A stretch of DNA of 64,000 bases from Pseudopyrenochaeta lycopersici (lineage: Eukaryota; Ascomycota; Dothideomycetes; Pleosporales; Pseudopyrenochaetaceae), in the NCBI GenBank assembly GCA_003313425.1, contig NHZP01000005.1, forward strand, positions 1,922,001 through 1,986,000, read 5' to 3'. Made by a program: the position numbers and the translations under genes. Below, piece by piece: positions 1-9,900 of the stretch (within the stretch, counting starts at the first letter, position 1; each line of letters begins with the position of its first letter). The notes under the pieces were generated by a model that saw only the letters and a list, made by a program, of their open reading frames with translations, was not told where the DNA came from and ran no database searches.

Positions 1-1
1 A

Positions 2-1321
2 CGTCGCCATCGCCGGCTGCGCTGGTTAGGTCACATTATCAATCTCTGTTGCCAGGCGTTCCTCATGGGCCGAAACTGTGAGAAGTATCTTGCGAAGCTG
101 GAAAAGCACTATCAACGTGGCGACTATATGAAGGTGGAAGAGCTATGGAAGAAATTTGGATGTTTGGGTCGTCTTCACAACCTGGTGCGATATATAAGGC
201 TTACTCCACAACGGCGTGAAGAGTTTGCTGCAATCACTATTGGCGGAGATCTTTCACAATTCGATGGGCTTGAGCTTATCCAGAACAACTCGACCCGCTG
301 GAACTCATGGTTTCATTCGATTACACGTGCATTGAATGTTCGTGAACGTTTAGAGCTCTTCTCGGCTCGCCATGTACCTGGGAAGGGCTCTCAAGGTATT
401 GCGAACTTTAAGCTTGATGGACAGCACTGGTTCGAGCTTGAAAAGATTGAACTCGCTCTTAAAGACTTCTACGCTGCGACTTTACTTTCTGAAGGTAAGA
501 AGACGTCACTTGCGGACTGGTTTTCAACTTTAGATTGCCTTCTTCGGGAGATAAGCGAGACGAAGGATCACTACCACGATATCCACACTGAGGACGATAA
601 CAACTTTACATGGAAGTACCTCCAAGGCTGCGCAGATGCGGCTTGGTCAAAGTGCGCCGAGTACTACAACAATCAGCAGCTGAATTGGCAAAATCGATAC
701 CCAGAAGATACTGACCTTCCACCGGCATATTATGCGGCTCAAATCCTTGATCCATATCGCAAGTGGGCGTGGTTCAGGCAAGAGTGGGTCCTTCACGGCG
801 ACGAAGAGAAGAAGAGGTGGTTTGACAACGCACAATCAGCGGTAAAGCATCTCTGGGAGACGGAGTATAAGGGAAGGTACCCTGTCGAGATGCTGCCACC
901 ACCAGCCAGGAAGGAGAGAGATCCTGACCCAGCATTTGATCGCCAGCGGGAACATAAGCGCATTCGAATAGACGCTCCGCTCTCCACAACTGATTTGTAC
1001 GAACAATATATTTCTACCGACCGGCTCCGTGACGAAGAGGCAGGTTGCGATGACGCCATTGCGTACTGGCTATCTCGTTATGACTCCCAAAGAGATCTTG
1101 CTCGTTTCGCTCTGGATCTGTTCGCGATCTCACCTATGTCAGATGAATGCGAACGCCTCTTTAGTAGCGCAAAGCTTACTATAGTTGATCGCCGTGGTAG
1201 GCTGAAGGCAGATATTATCGAGGCATGTGAGTGTCTTCGGGCCTGGTATGGAAAACCCCAGGCTGAGGAAAACAGCGATAGTGAGGATAGTGAGAATGAA
1301 GACGACTGGATTGATAGTTAG
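2..1321 (+). CDS. hAT transposase, 3' part (hAT1a), cut by window start
   Basis: This is the C-terminal part of a hAT-superfamily DNA transposase. The frame is already open at base 2, so the true start lies outside the window; the first ATG at 65 is only internal. Visible motifs are the GHIINL block, the TRWNSWF block (near 295-312) and the C-terminal hAT dimerisation domain with SPMSDECERLFSSAK followed by an acidic Ser/Asp/Glu tail and a TAG stop. A diverged copy lies at 57.2-58.9 kb. The Cys normally seen in the RCLGH motif is Trp here. The frame is otherwise uninterrupted, so this may be the less decayed copy. Family assignment is firm; activity is unknown because the N-terminus and 5' TIR are not in view. 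Confidence 0.85.
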   Translation, partial: RRHRRLRWLGHIINLCCQAFLMGRNCEKYLAKLEKHYQRGDYMKVEELWKKFGCLGRLHNLVRYIRLTPQRREEFAAITIGGDLSQFDGLELIQNNSTRWNSWFHSITRALNVRERLELFSARHVPGKGSQGIANFKLDGQHWFELEKIELALKDFYAATLLSEGKKTSLADWFSTLDCLLREISETKDHYHDIHTEDDNNFTWKYLQGCADAAWSKCAEYYNNQQLNWQNRYPEDTDLPPAYYAAQILDPYRKWAWFRQEWVLHGDEEKKRWFDNAQSAVKHLWETEYKGRYPVEMLPPPARKERDPDPAFDRQREHKRIRIDAPLSTTDLYEQYISTDRLRDEEAGCDDAIAYWLSRYDSQRDLARFALDLFAISPMSDECERLFSSAKLTIVDRRGRLKADIIEACECLRAWYGKPQAEENSDSEDSENEDDWIDS

Positions 1322-1385
1322 TAGTGAAATACATTTTCTCGGTTTCTTCCTTTTCTTCAGCCTCATTCTTGGCGGTCTTGTTGGT

Positions 1386-1467
1386 CGGACCGGTCTGGTC
1401 GGACCGGTCCTTATGTAAGCACCTGGTCTGGTCTGGTCTGTACCCTCAGACCAGACCAGACCAGACC
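1386..1467. repeat. GGTCTG repeats forming an 18-bp perfect hairpin, hAT1a 3' subterminal region
   Basis: Repeats of GGTCTG at 1423-1440 face an exact inverted copy at 1447-1464 across a 6-nt loop (TACCCT). Just upstream is a GGACCGGTC palindrome-rich stretch (1386-1410). It lies about 100 bp after the hAT1a stop, so it plausibly includes subterminal transposase-binding repeats and the 3' end of that transposon. The exact end and the TSD were not resolved. Confidence 0.5.
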
Positions 1468-1740
1468 ATTCCGATCACTGCCTCTGGTAGGGTAAGTTAT
1501 GGTCGCGTGCGAAGGCGGCGATGTTGGGGTTATCCATCGAGCGGAGGATTTGCACTGCTTTAGATATCTTGGCAACAGAATCACAGTAGTTTTTAGACAT
1601 AGTGAGGTACTTTTACACGTAAATTTGTATGGTGGGGTACATGAACACGTCAAACGCGTTGTCGTGATCGTTGAGCTAGGGATGATCGTTGAGCTAGGAG
1701 GCCCGTGCCTTTGCACGGGCTTTTTCTCTGAAAAATCACG
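1468..1740. other. Intergenic stretch between hAT1a and hAT2
   Basis: No coding homology was recognised. Two small patterns are visible: a 15-bp direct duplication of GATCGTTGAGCTAGG at about 1666-1698, and an 8-bp GC-rich stem (1701-1708 with 1713-1720) followed by a T run. In a fungal context the stem has no assigned function. Confidence 0.4.
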
Positions 1741-1875
1741 CAGTGACCGCAAGGGCCCGAGTAATAAATATATTATTAATTATTAACAATACTAAGCAAA
1801 CCTTCCGCACACGCGTTTATATCAATTCAATATCTCAAGTCAGCATATTAACAGCATATCCTTTCTAACGCAATA

Positions 1876-4153
1876 ATAAGCTCCAGAAGGTCCTCATTCT
1901 CCCAATCCGACGCAACTTCAGGCCCTTCCTCCCTCCTACCCTCTGATAGCTTCTCACAAGCCTTCATTAGTCGCCCTACACCCTCTGAAGCAGAAACCTC
2001 TTCATCACAGCCTGTAGTAAAGAGAAGAAGATTAAGAGCTACATCGACATGGGACTACTTTCAAGAAGCCGAAGGTAATGAACCACATACAAGGGACGGC
2101 AAGATACTCCACTATTGCAAGAAATGTGGCAATCCAGGCTAGTCAGCACACGTAACAGGCAATGCCCGCTATCATCTCGAGAACGAACATCACATTTTTG
2201 TTCAAGAGGATTCTAGGTCTCAAAAAAAGCGTCAACAAGCTATCGAAAATGCCTTTGCAAGAACAGCCATCAAGCAGATGCAGCAGGTTAAAGAAAAGGA
2301 TATAAATACGCTGCGAAAAGCAATCAACTTTCATGGTTTCCGAGAGGCCCAGATGCTGCTAGCGGCACGTAGGCACGTTCCACCAAACTTTGTAACGTGG
2401 CCAGAATACCAAGCGCTTTTAATAGCTATAAATCCTGCAGCTGAAGAGTTCCTCACTAATTCCGGCAACACTGTTGCGGCGGATTTGGATAGGGCATATT
2501 CTGCACATCAAGAGTCAATAAAGGAGAGGCTAAAGCTTGCCCGGAGCCCTATACATTTTTCCATGGATGTGTGGTCATCTCCTCACCGGAAAGCTATCGC
2601 CGTTCACGCACAATGGGTTGATGAGAACTACATGCTACGGAAGGCTCTATTAGGGTTACCAAACCTCCGCCACTCTCATGCTGGGGCTGCGATGGCACCC
2701 TATTTGATGGAGATAATCCGAAAATACAATCTATCCGCTCGAATTGGCTACTTCACTGGCGACAATGACGCAAGAAACGACACCTGCCTCCGCCAACTTG
2801 CTGAAGAATTATCACGAGAGTACGACGTCACATTTGATCCAGTCTTCTATCGAACAAGATGCGGCGGCCACATCATTTCAAGCCTTCCTCTTTGTAACAA
2901 GCAAGAGTGCCCTTCAAGCTGCAATTGAAGAGGCGCAGGATGAAGCAAATGAAACAACTGTTGTTAAGGTGTTACAAGAGCAGATCCAGTCAAATAATTT
3001 GCAAAGAGGTCAAGGCAGGCAAAAGGCACGTAACGATGCTACAGGCTGGCGGAGCATTGGCGCAATAGGTAAACTCTATAATATTGCAGTGTTTATCCGC
3101 AGTTCGAATATCTATAATGATATTTGGGAAGACATTGCAGGAAAGGCGCTTAGCATAGACAACATTACCCGCTGGAACTCTTGGTTTATGTTACTTAGTG
3201 CAGCTATTAAGCAGGAAGGTGCTATATCAATATTTTTGAACCAGTACCACAAGGAGTTGGAAGATGATATCCTCACACACGATGATTGGCAAGTACTTAA
3301 AATGACCCACGAGTTCCTGCAGCCATTCTATCAAGCAACTTTGGAGCAACAGATGGAGTGGGCATCAATAGATCAAGTGTTGGCGAATATGGATATTCTA
3401 TTCAAGCAATTTGAGGACGCCAAAGTAAGTAATAATAAGAACTACCTTCTGCCTAGCTTGCTTACGTTAATGTAGGTCAAATATGCCAATAATAAGCATA
3501 TGGTCAACTCCATTAATATGGGTTGGTGGGTGCTCTCTAAGTATTACGAAGAGAGCGACAAAACCCCCATATATGCCACTGCATTACTGCTCCATCCTGA
3601 GAAGCGCCGGAAGTATATTGATCGTCACTGGGAGAAGGACTGGCGAGAACCTGCTGTTGCAGCAGCACGCCAGTATTGGGCAAAGTATAAGGATCGGCCT
3701 GTCACATCAATATCGGCGACTATATTGGGCGAGAAGCAACGCGAACTATCAACGTACGAGCGCCTCAAACAGTCAATGAGTGTTTTGGATGGGCCTGAAG
3801 ATGAGGATGATTTCGAAAAGTTCGTCAATGCTACACCAAGACATATGAAAACAAAGACTCCGCTTGAATGGTGGTGCCGAGAAGAGCAGAGACTTGCATA
3901 TCCTCGCCTACATCAAATGGCTATTGAAGTATTAAGCGTGCCGGCTATGTCAGACGACCCGGAACGGGTGTTCTCTTGCACAAGGCGTACGATCTCTTGG
4001 GACAGAACACGTCTCTCGGCAGAGACTATCGAAAAGCTTGAGTGCCTGGGCAATTGGGTGCAGAATGACTTGATTAGGAAGCTCTATGTGGCTGTGGATG
4101 ACGACGTTACTCTCAATCCAGCTCTGTCACGTGTCTCAAACACCTTAACTTAG
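1876..4153 (+). pseudogene. hAT transposase (hAT2), broken, one intron
   Basis: BED-type zinc-finger hAT transposase. The N-terminal BED motif (WDYFQ, then CKKCG and H-x4-H) is cut by an in-frame TAG at 2140, most simply TGG>TAG. The likely start near 1876 reads ATA where ATG is expected. A frameshift near 2875-2880 lies at the conserved GGHII motif, after which the frame continues as FQAFLF. A canonical 51-nt intron (GTAAGT...TAG, 3425-3475) joins FEDAK to VKYANN in frame. The C-terminus keeps the dimerisation domain (PLEWW, then PAMSDDPERVFS). A CAGTG start at 1741 could be the 5' TIR; no 3' TIR was found, and the ankyrin gene begins 10 bp past the stop. It is certainly a hAT relative and is inactive as it stands. 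Confidence 0.8.
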
Positions 4154-4163
4154 AGAACGCATT

Positions 4164-5090
4164 TTATCTTCTACCCTTAGTGAACAACACAACCATTTCT
4201 CTCGTATCCCTACAGTATTCACACACAGTATGATCCTCCTGCATAGCTTCACGTCGTTTACTTTCCTCTAAAAGCCCTAATACGTCAAATCGACATTTGC
4301 TTTTGGCTATCTCGATTGTTTCTTCGTCTACTTTGGCGCCGTATATAAGAAGCAGTTTCACTACCTCCTTGTGGTTGCGAGATGAAGCTGCTGCAAGAGC
4401 ACTTCCAGTAACATTGGCATAGTCGTTGGGATTGGCGTCATTCTCGAGGAGCAGTTTGACAATGTCTTCATGACCGTGGCACGATGCTATGAGCAGTGCA
4501 GTGAGACCCCAACTGTCCCTCATATGGACTTTGGCTTCGTTCTTCAGTAGAATCTCCACAATATGGCTATAGCCTTTACTAGCTTCCATAAGTGCGGTTT
4601 CCCCTTCTACCTGGGCGTTGACATTGGTGCCTCTTTCCAGTAGCAGTTCTACCACGCTTTTATGACCACCACCCGATGCCGCAAGAAGCGCGGTACTTCT
4701 AATATGGCTGGCCAGATTGTGGCCTAGCAGTAGCTTTACTATCTCATTGTAGCCTCCACGTGCAGCCTCTGTCAGAGCGTATTCATAGTGCCCCTCCTTG
4801 GCGTTGACATTAGCTTTGTGTTTAAGCAGGAGCCTGACTATCTCCTTATGCCCGGAAGCTGATGCTGCCTGTATTACATAACCTGTTCTTCCTTTGCCCG
4901 CAACGTTGGGATTGGCGCCGGCCTTAAGCAACCTCGCCACCTTTTTAGTATCGCCTTCATCTACAGCATTTCGAAGGTAGCTATCGAGCTCGTCCTGAGT
5001 AAAGTTATCCGGTCTGCCAACCTCGCTATTTGTTGCTCTATCTTTCATGGTTACTTGACCTGGCAAAGAAGACGGGGGGTCCTGCCGCAA
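4164..5090 (-). CDS. Ankyrin-repeat protein
   Basis: Intact single-exon frame of 308 residues. About seven ankyrin repeats fill residues 40-265, recognisable by alternating TALxxAxxxGHxxIVxLLL and AxVNA-type turns. The last 40 residues hold a CxxC pair (CEYC) and are basic. No signal peptide or membrane segment is seen. The start may instead be the internal Met at residue 15. Ankyrin repeats bind protein partners; the partner is unknown. In fungi such short ankyrin proteins are often fragments of NLR or transposon-associated ankyrin families. Its stop lies 10 bp from the hAT2 stop, tail to tail. Confidence 0.75.
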   Translation of the reverse strand: MRQDPPSSLPGQVTMKDRATNSEVGRPDNFTQDELDSYLRNAVDEGDTKKVARLLKAGANPNVAGKGRTGYVIQAASASGHKEIVRLLLKHKANVNAKEGHYEYALTEAARGGYNEIVKLLLGHNLASHIRSTALLAASGGGHKSVVELLLERGTNVNAQVEGETALMEASKGYSHIVEILLKNEAKVHMRDSWGLTALLIASCHGHEDIVKLLLENDANPNDYANVTGSALAAASSRNHKEVVKLLLIYGAKVDEETIEIAKSKCRFDVLGLLEESKRREAMQEDHTVCEYCRDTREMVVLFTKGRR

Positions 5091-5246
5091 ACCGCAAAGG
5101 GGAACTAGGGCGGACTGCCCTTTGTACTACCGAAGTCTTAGTCTGGGGAGCTGATTTAAATGGCAAGCTATGAAGGTAAGAATCACAATTATAATCAGTC
5201 ACACTCATAAGTATAATCATAATTAAGCATAAGCATGACCATAACG

Positions 5247-5323
5247 CAGTCATCCACGCAAACCAGTCATCCGCGCAAACCAGTCATCCGCGCAAACCAG
5301 TCATCCGCGCAAACCAGTCATCC
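5247..5323. repeat. 17-bp tandem repeat, 4.5 copies
   Basis: Unit CAGTCATCCGCGCAAAC begins at 5247, 5264, 5281, 5298 and 5315. The first copy differs by G>A at one base and the last is partial. It lies upstream of the ankyrin gene, in an AT-rich stretch. Confidence 0.9.
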
Positions 5324-5481
5324 TGGCTAGGTATTCATGCCAAGGCTCATATTATTAATTATTGATAAGCTAATAATCGATATAAATATTAGTTAGTTAC
5401 TTAAGTCGCTAACACACACCTTTGCCACCGACCGGGTTGAGCAACGCTAAAATTCGATGTCGCGTTCCTGTATTCGCAGTA

Positions 5482-5525
5482 ACATCCCTCAGCACGTAGC
5501 GAGAAGTACCTCGTAACGAGAACAT
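5482..5525 (+). repeat. pogo1 left terminal inverted repeat
   Basis: Starts directly after a TA (5480-5481). It holds two GTAGCGAGAA / GTAACGAGAA modules, the architecture shared by several element ends in this window. Confidence 0.6.
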
Positions 5526-6106
5526 TTCCACTACCAAGCCATCTCATATCTCTCCACGAAGGTCTATCAAGCTATAAATGATAATAATCGTTCTTCAGCT
5601 ATCTCTTTACTTAATATTCACGTATAGAAGAAAATATCGTAGCGTTGGTAGTACTATTATCAATCTCGTCATCGCCTCAAAATCCGCTTCAGACGCTATA
5701 CCCCTGTTCAACAACAAGTATTGACAAGACTCTAGATTTCGGGACTATAGTAAGGTTATTTAGTTATAAAAGAATCAACTTCAAAGAGTCTTAGGCCTCT
5801 TATACTAATGATTGTGGATTCCGAGAGTTTTGCCGAGCATTAACAGGGTCTCCTTCTGCCAAAGCATATTTTTAGCACATCTCGGCTAAATTAGTGTAAA
5901 GAATCCACGGTATTGAACTTTAGCGCTATCAGTCAGCAGTGGCGCAGTGCCAAGGGTGTCTGTCTAGTTTGTCTAGTTTGTACAGTTTGTCAAGCCAGAA
6001 ATAGACAGGTGTCCAGTTCATTGTTCGCTGCCTGGAATGGCCTCACGGCACCGCTGGCTGCCTTCCGCTTACACCATCGTAGTACATTCAACGACAGCGA
6101 GCTAAT
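5526..6106. other. pogo1 5' region, no gene seen; imperfect inverted repeat 5814-5908
   Basis: AT-rich sequence before the transposase start. An inverted repeat is formed by GTGGATTC at 5814-5821 and GAATCCAC at 5901-5908, with internal GCCGAG/CTCGGC arms. It could be a tiny MITE or a structured leader. Nothing else was recognised. Confidence 0.35.
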
Positions 6107-6700
6107 ATGGATATAGCTAGTAGAGCATTAGTCGATCCCCTTCCTGACGGCATACCTGATACGTTCCCTGCCCGAGCAGCCCATTTCAACGTCCCTCTTG
6201 CTACTCTTTATGCTCGTGCGAGCGGTCGACCTTCGAGAGAAGCAAAAGCTGTAGACCAGCAATACCTCTACCCGTACGAAGAGAAGGCCGTCTCCAATTT
6301 CCTAACACAGTGTGGTATTCTCGGACAACCTGTGCGACTGAAGTATATACCTACGATAGCGTTTAGTGTCACCCGCCATCGACCCGAAGTAGACAGGCCA
6401 CTCAAGCCTCCTCACTATAGCTGGGCTAAGCGGTTTGAGAAACGTCGAATAGAGCTCGTCATAAGGAAGAACAAGCCGCAGGACTGGAACCGATATAACA
6501 TCTATGATAAGGTCGTCCACTGGTTTGAAGTCATCGGGGCGGAGCTACACAAGCCGGGTATCCTTCCAGAAAACGTCTATAACATGGACGAGACTGGAGT
6601 GATGCTAAGTATGCTGAATTCCGTCAGGGTCCTCGTTAGTAAGGCCGACATACAACGGTATAGAGGCGCCCGCGTCAAGCGGACGATGGTAACCGCTGTT

Positions 6701-6851
6701 AGTTGGAATCCAGATCACGTGACATATATAGCCAAACACTGGTGTGGTCCTAGGCCCATACAATGGTGTGACGACACCAGTGAGCTATATAATAGAGCCA
6801 AAGGCATAGATAGAGAATCATCACTCTTGTTCTCACTTCACGGTTCCAACT
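6701..6851 (+). repeat. Copia1 5' LTR
   Basis: 151 bp, bounded by AGTTGGAA...TTCCAACT. It contains a CACGTG-type palindrome near its start and TATATAATAG (promoter-like) in the middle. Confidence 0.9.
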
Positions 6852-6862
6852 GGTTATGAGCC
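6852..6862 (+). other. Copia1 primer binding site, initiator-tRNA anticodon arm type
   Basis: GGTTATGAGCC immediately follows the LTR. Its complement GGCTCATAACC matches the anticodon stem-loop of initiator tRNA-Met, the half-tRNA priming known from Drosophila copia. The second Copia element here (51848) has the same site. Confidence 0.65.
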
Positions 6863-6928
6863 TTCTTTTAACTTTGGATTAGGAACAAGTACACAGTGAT
6901 CGCAGGCCCAGACACGACTGATTCCAGG

Positions 6929-9900
6929 ATGGAACAAGTCAAAGATGACCGCAAGCTCAGAGGCAAAATCAACTTCATTAGTTGGAAGCGCGAGTTTGAA
7001 CGCGCGGCAAGAGAGAATGAGATTCTAGATTATCTCACCGGCGAGGAGGTCGTTCCTCCTAAGCCCAAGAAAGAGGATTACTTAGAAAGAATACCCGACA
7101 CCGATCCCCGTCGCTTCACTCGATCCATGAAAGCGACCCAATCATCAACCCCATCGACCGAGGCCGAAGAAGACATATATGACTTTCAGCCTGTGGCGAC
7201 GTCGAACGCTGCGCTGAGGTGGCATATTGAGTACAATGAACACAAGAGAGCCAAGGAGGAAATGAAGCTTGCCGGCAAGCTACTGTTTTCTTGGGTCTCT
7301 GACGGCATTAAGATTGAAATTGAGGACTGCCTAGACGCTAAGGAAGCCTATGACCTTATCAAGACACGATATGCTGTCTCCAATGAGCGTGCCCGAGACA
7401 ACTTGTTGAACCAACTCAATGGTGTAAAATTGGACGACTTCCCCTCCATGACCGAGTATACGAACAAGGTGCGGCAGATCAAAGCTGACCTGAGGACGGT
7501 CCACTATGACATGACCGACGACATGTTCGCAACGGCTCTTCTGTATGGTCTTCCCCCCAGTTTTCGGGAATTTAAGGAGAAATATGATTGGATCCGCTCG
7601 ACTAAGCCCGATGAACCTCCAAATCTGGACTTCCTCTACGATCGCCTGCTTACTGAAGAAGTAAGGCATACTCAGCTTAAGGAAGAAAGGAAAACTAGGG
7701 ATAGGGCAAGGCGAGAAACGGGCACCCGCAGCTATACAGCCAATAACAACACAGCTGGTAACGGTGACCGGAGGCCAAGACGAGATGATAAGAGCCACCT
7801 CAAATGTACCTACAGCGGTTGTGGTAAAACTGGACATACCGAAGATACGTGCTGGACCAAGGACCCATCTAAGGCCCCACGTTCTGTTAAGGAAAGACTC
7901 TATGCCAAAAATAGCAACGGACATGTCGATGTTATGGGCGCGAACACGGAAACCAACCTTGCCACGTTCCGAGACGCATACTCCAGCGCAGACGACCTTG
8001 GTATGTCTTCAACCTCTGCATTCTAACCACGCGTGGCTGACACATCGCCACAGATGCGTAGCACTACAGCAAGTGGAAGGTTGCAGAGAACAGGGGGAGT
8101 TGGCGCAGATGCCTCAACACCCCAGGAAGCTAGACTTACAAGGAATACGCTAGGTGCCTTCCTAGTTGGTACATCCTGTACACCAGACACATGGCTTGCA
8201 GATACGGGGGCCAACATGCATATTGTTAATGATATAAAATGGTTTAAAAAAGACACTTTTCGTCCTTTTAACGATTGCCCAATTAACATCAGCACTGCTG
8301 ATGGAACTACCACCCTTGAGGTAAAAGGGGGAGGTGTAGTACAAGTTATTCTTAGGAATCCCGATGGGCTCCCTGTGAAAGTGTCGCTCTCAGAGGTTGC
8401 CTATGCTCCTCAAGGAAAATGCAACTTATTTTCTGGGGGAATGTTTGCTCAGAAAGCAAAGCTGACCGGTGTCTACAACGACCAGTATATGACTTGGATT
8501 GACACACAAGGACATAAGATAGGACATGCGACTTTTGAGGACGGTCTGTACCATCTCGATGCCAATATTCCACCTAATCCCATCGAATTAGGTGGAGTCG
8601 TCGCTGCTACGGTGAATTTCGACGACCCTGTCTGGAAATGGCACCGACGACTCGGACATCTCGGATTTCAAAACATGTTACAGTTATTAGACTCTTCTAC
8701 GGGAATGGACATCACTGCAAAGCAAATTAAGGCAAAGCTCAAAGCAATATGCCCAGTATGTGCAGTCACCCGAGCTTTGGTTAAGATTCCACGAGACCCA
8801 GCCAAACGACATGTATAAGAACCTGGGCAGATGGTTCATGTGGACGTTTGGGGACCATATCCGATCAGAGGTTTCGATAACACACGGTACTTCTTGTTTG
8901 TCACTGATGATTGTACAAGATACACGTGGAGCGCACGCCTTGATCATAAACATCAACTTCTCGAGGTTTTCAAAGCCCTCATAAAATTCATCCAAAAAGC
9001 CTATAATATAACAATTCGATGCTGTCGACTCGACAATGAATTCGAGAAGGGGCCGGTAGGCAAGTGGTGTGATAAGCACTCAATCTCACGAGAGCCAATT
9101 GAACCCTACGCTCACTATCAAAATGGGGTTGCGGAGAGAATCAATCGCACGATTCGGGAAAGAACTGCACCCATGATGCAAGAAATTAGTGTGTCGGGGC
9201 AAGTGTCCAAGATAATTTCAGAGAAAGGTACTGAACTCCTCTGAGTCTCAAGTATCCTAGAGAACCTTTAGCCGGAAGCCGTACAACATGCTTTGTGGCT
9301 TAAGAACCGAACACCAGCACGCGCACTGCGTAAGAAAGAATCGAAAACCCCATGGGAAGCCCTAAAGAAGGACAAGCCTACGCTCACAAGGGAGCGTGTA
9401 TGGGGTAGCCGGGCATATGTCACCTACCCCCCAGAGTTTCGAGCTTTAGCTGAGATGACGAAACTGCATAACCCCCGTGGTTGGCTTGGCTATTTCGTGG
9501 GATGCGAGAGTGAGGCAATGTACCATATCTACTCTCCAGAGAAGCACAAAGTTTACAGGGTCGGCGTTGCTAGGGTCGAAGATGGAGAGGGTTTAGATGA
9601 TCCACACGATGCGCCATGCCTTGAAGACCGAGTTCCGACCAGGACGGTAGACATCATGGATCAGACCTTGCCGGATGTTGATGACGAGCCAAGTGATAAT
9701 GAAAATAGCTCCTATGGTATTCGGGAATATACAGATTCGTCATCGGAATTGGGAATAAACGCCGCACCAACTATCGAAAAAATGCACAGTGATCTCGGAC
9801 TCGAGCAGGCCAGAGACCGATCAGGAAACACTCAACGTCTATGGGATGAAGCAGACAGCGACGAAGTAAATGAAGAATGTGAGACAGAAAAAACATCGGA

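Noticed and set aside
1701..1725. Rho-independent terminator-like hairpin with T run
   Set aside because: The window is fungal; such terminators are not used for nuclear genes. Kept only as a sequence pattern.
9228..9271. Possible 44-nt intron removing two stops in Copia1 integrase
   Set aside because: GT...AG borders exist but removal shifts the frame, and TGG>TAG at LWPEA explains the second stop better.
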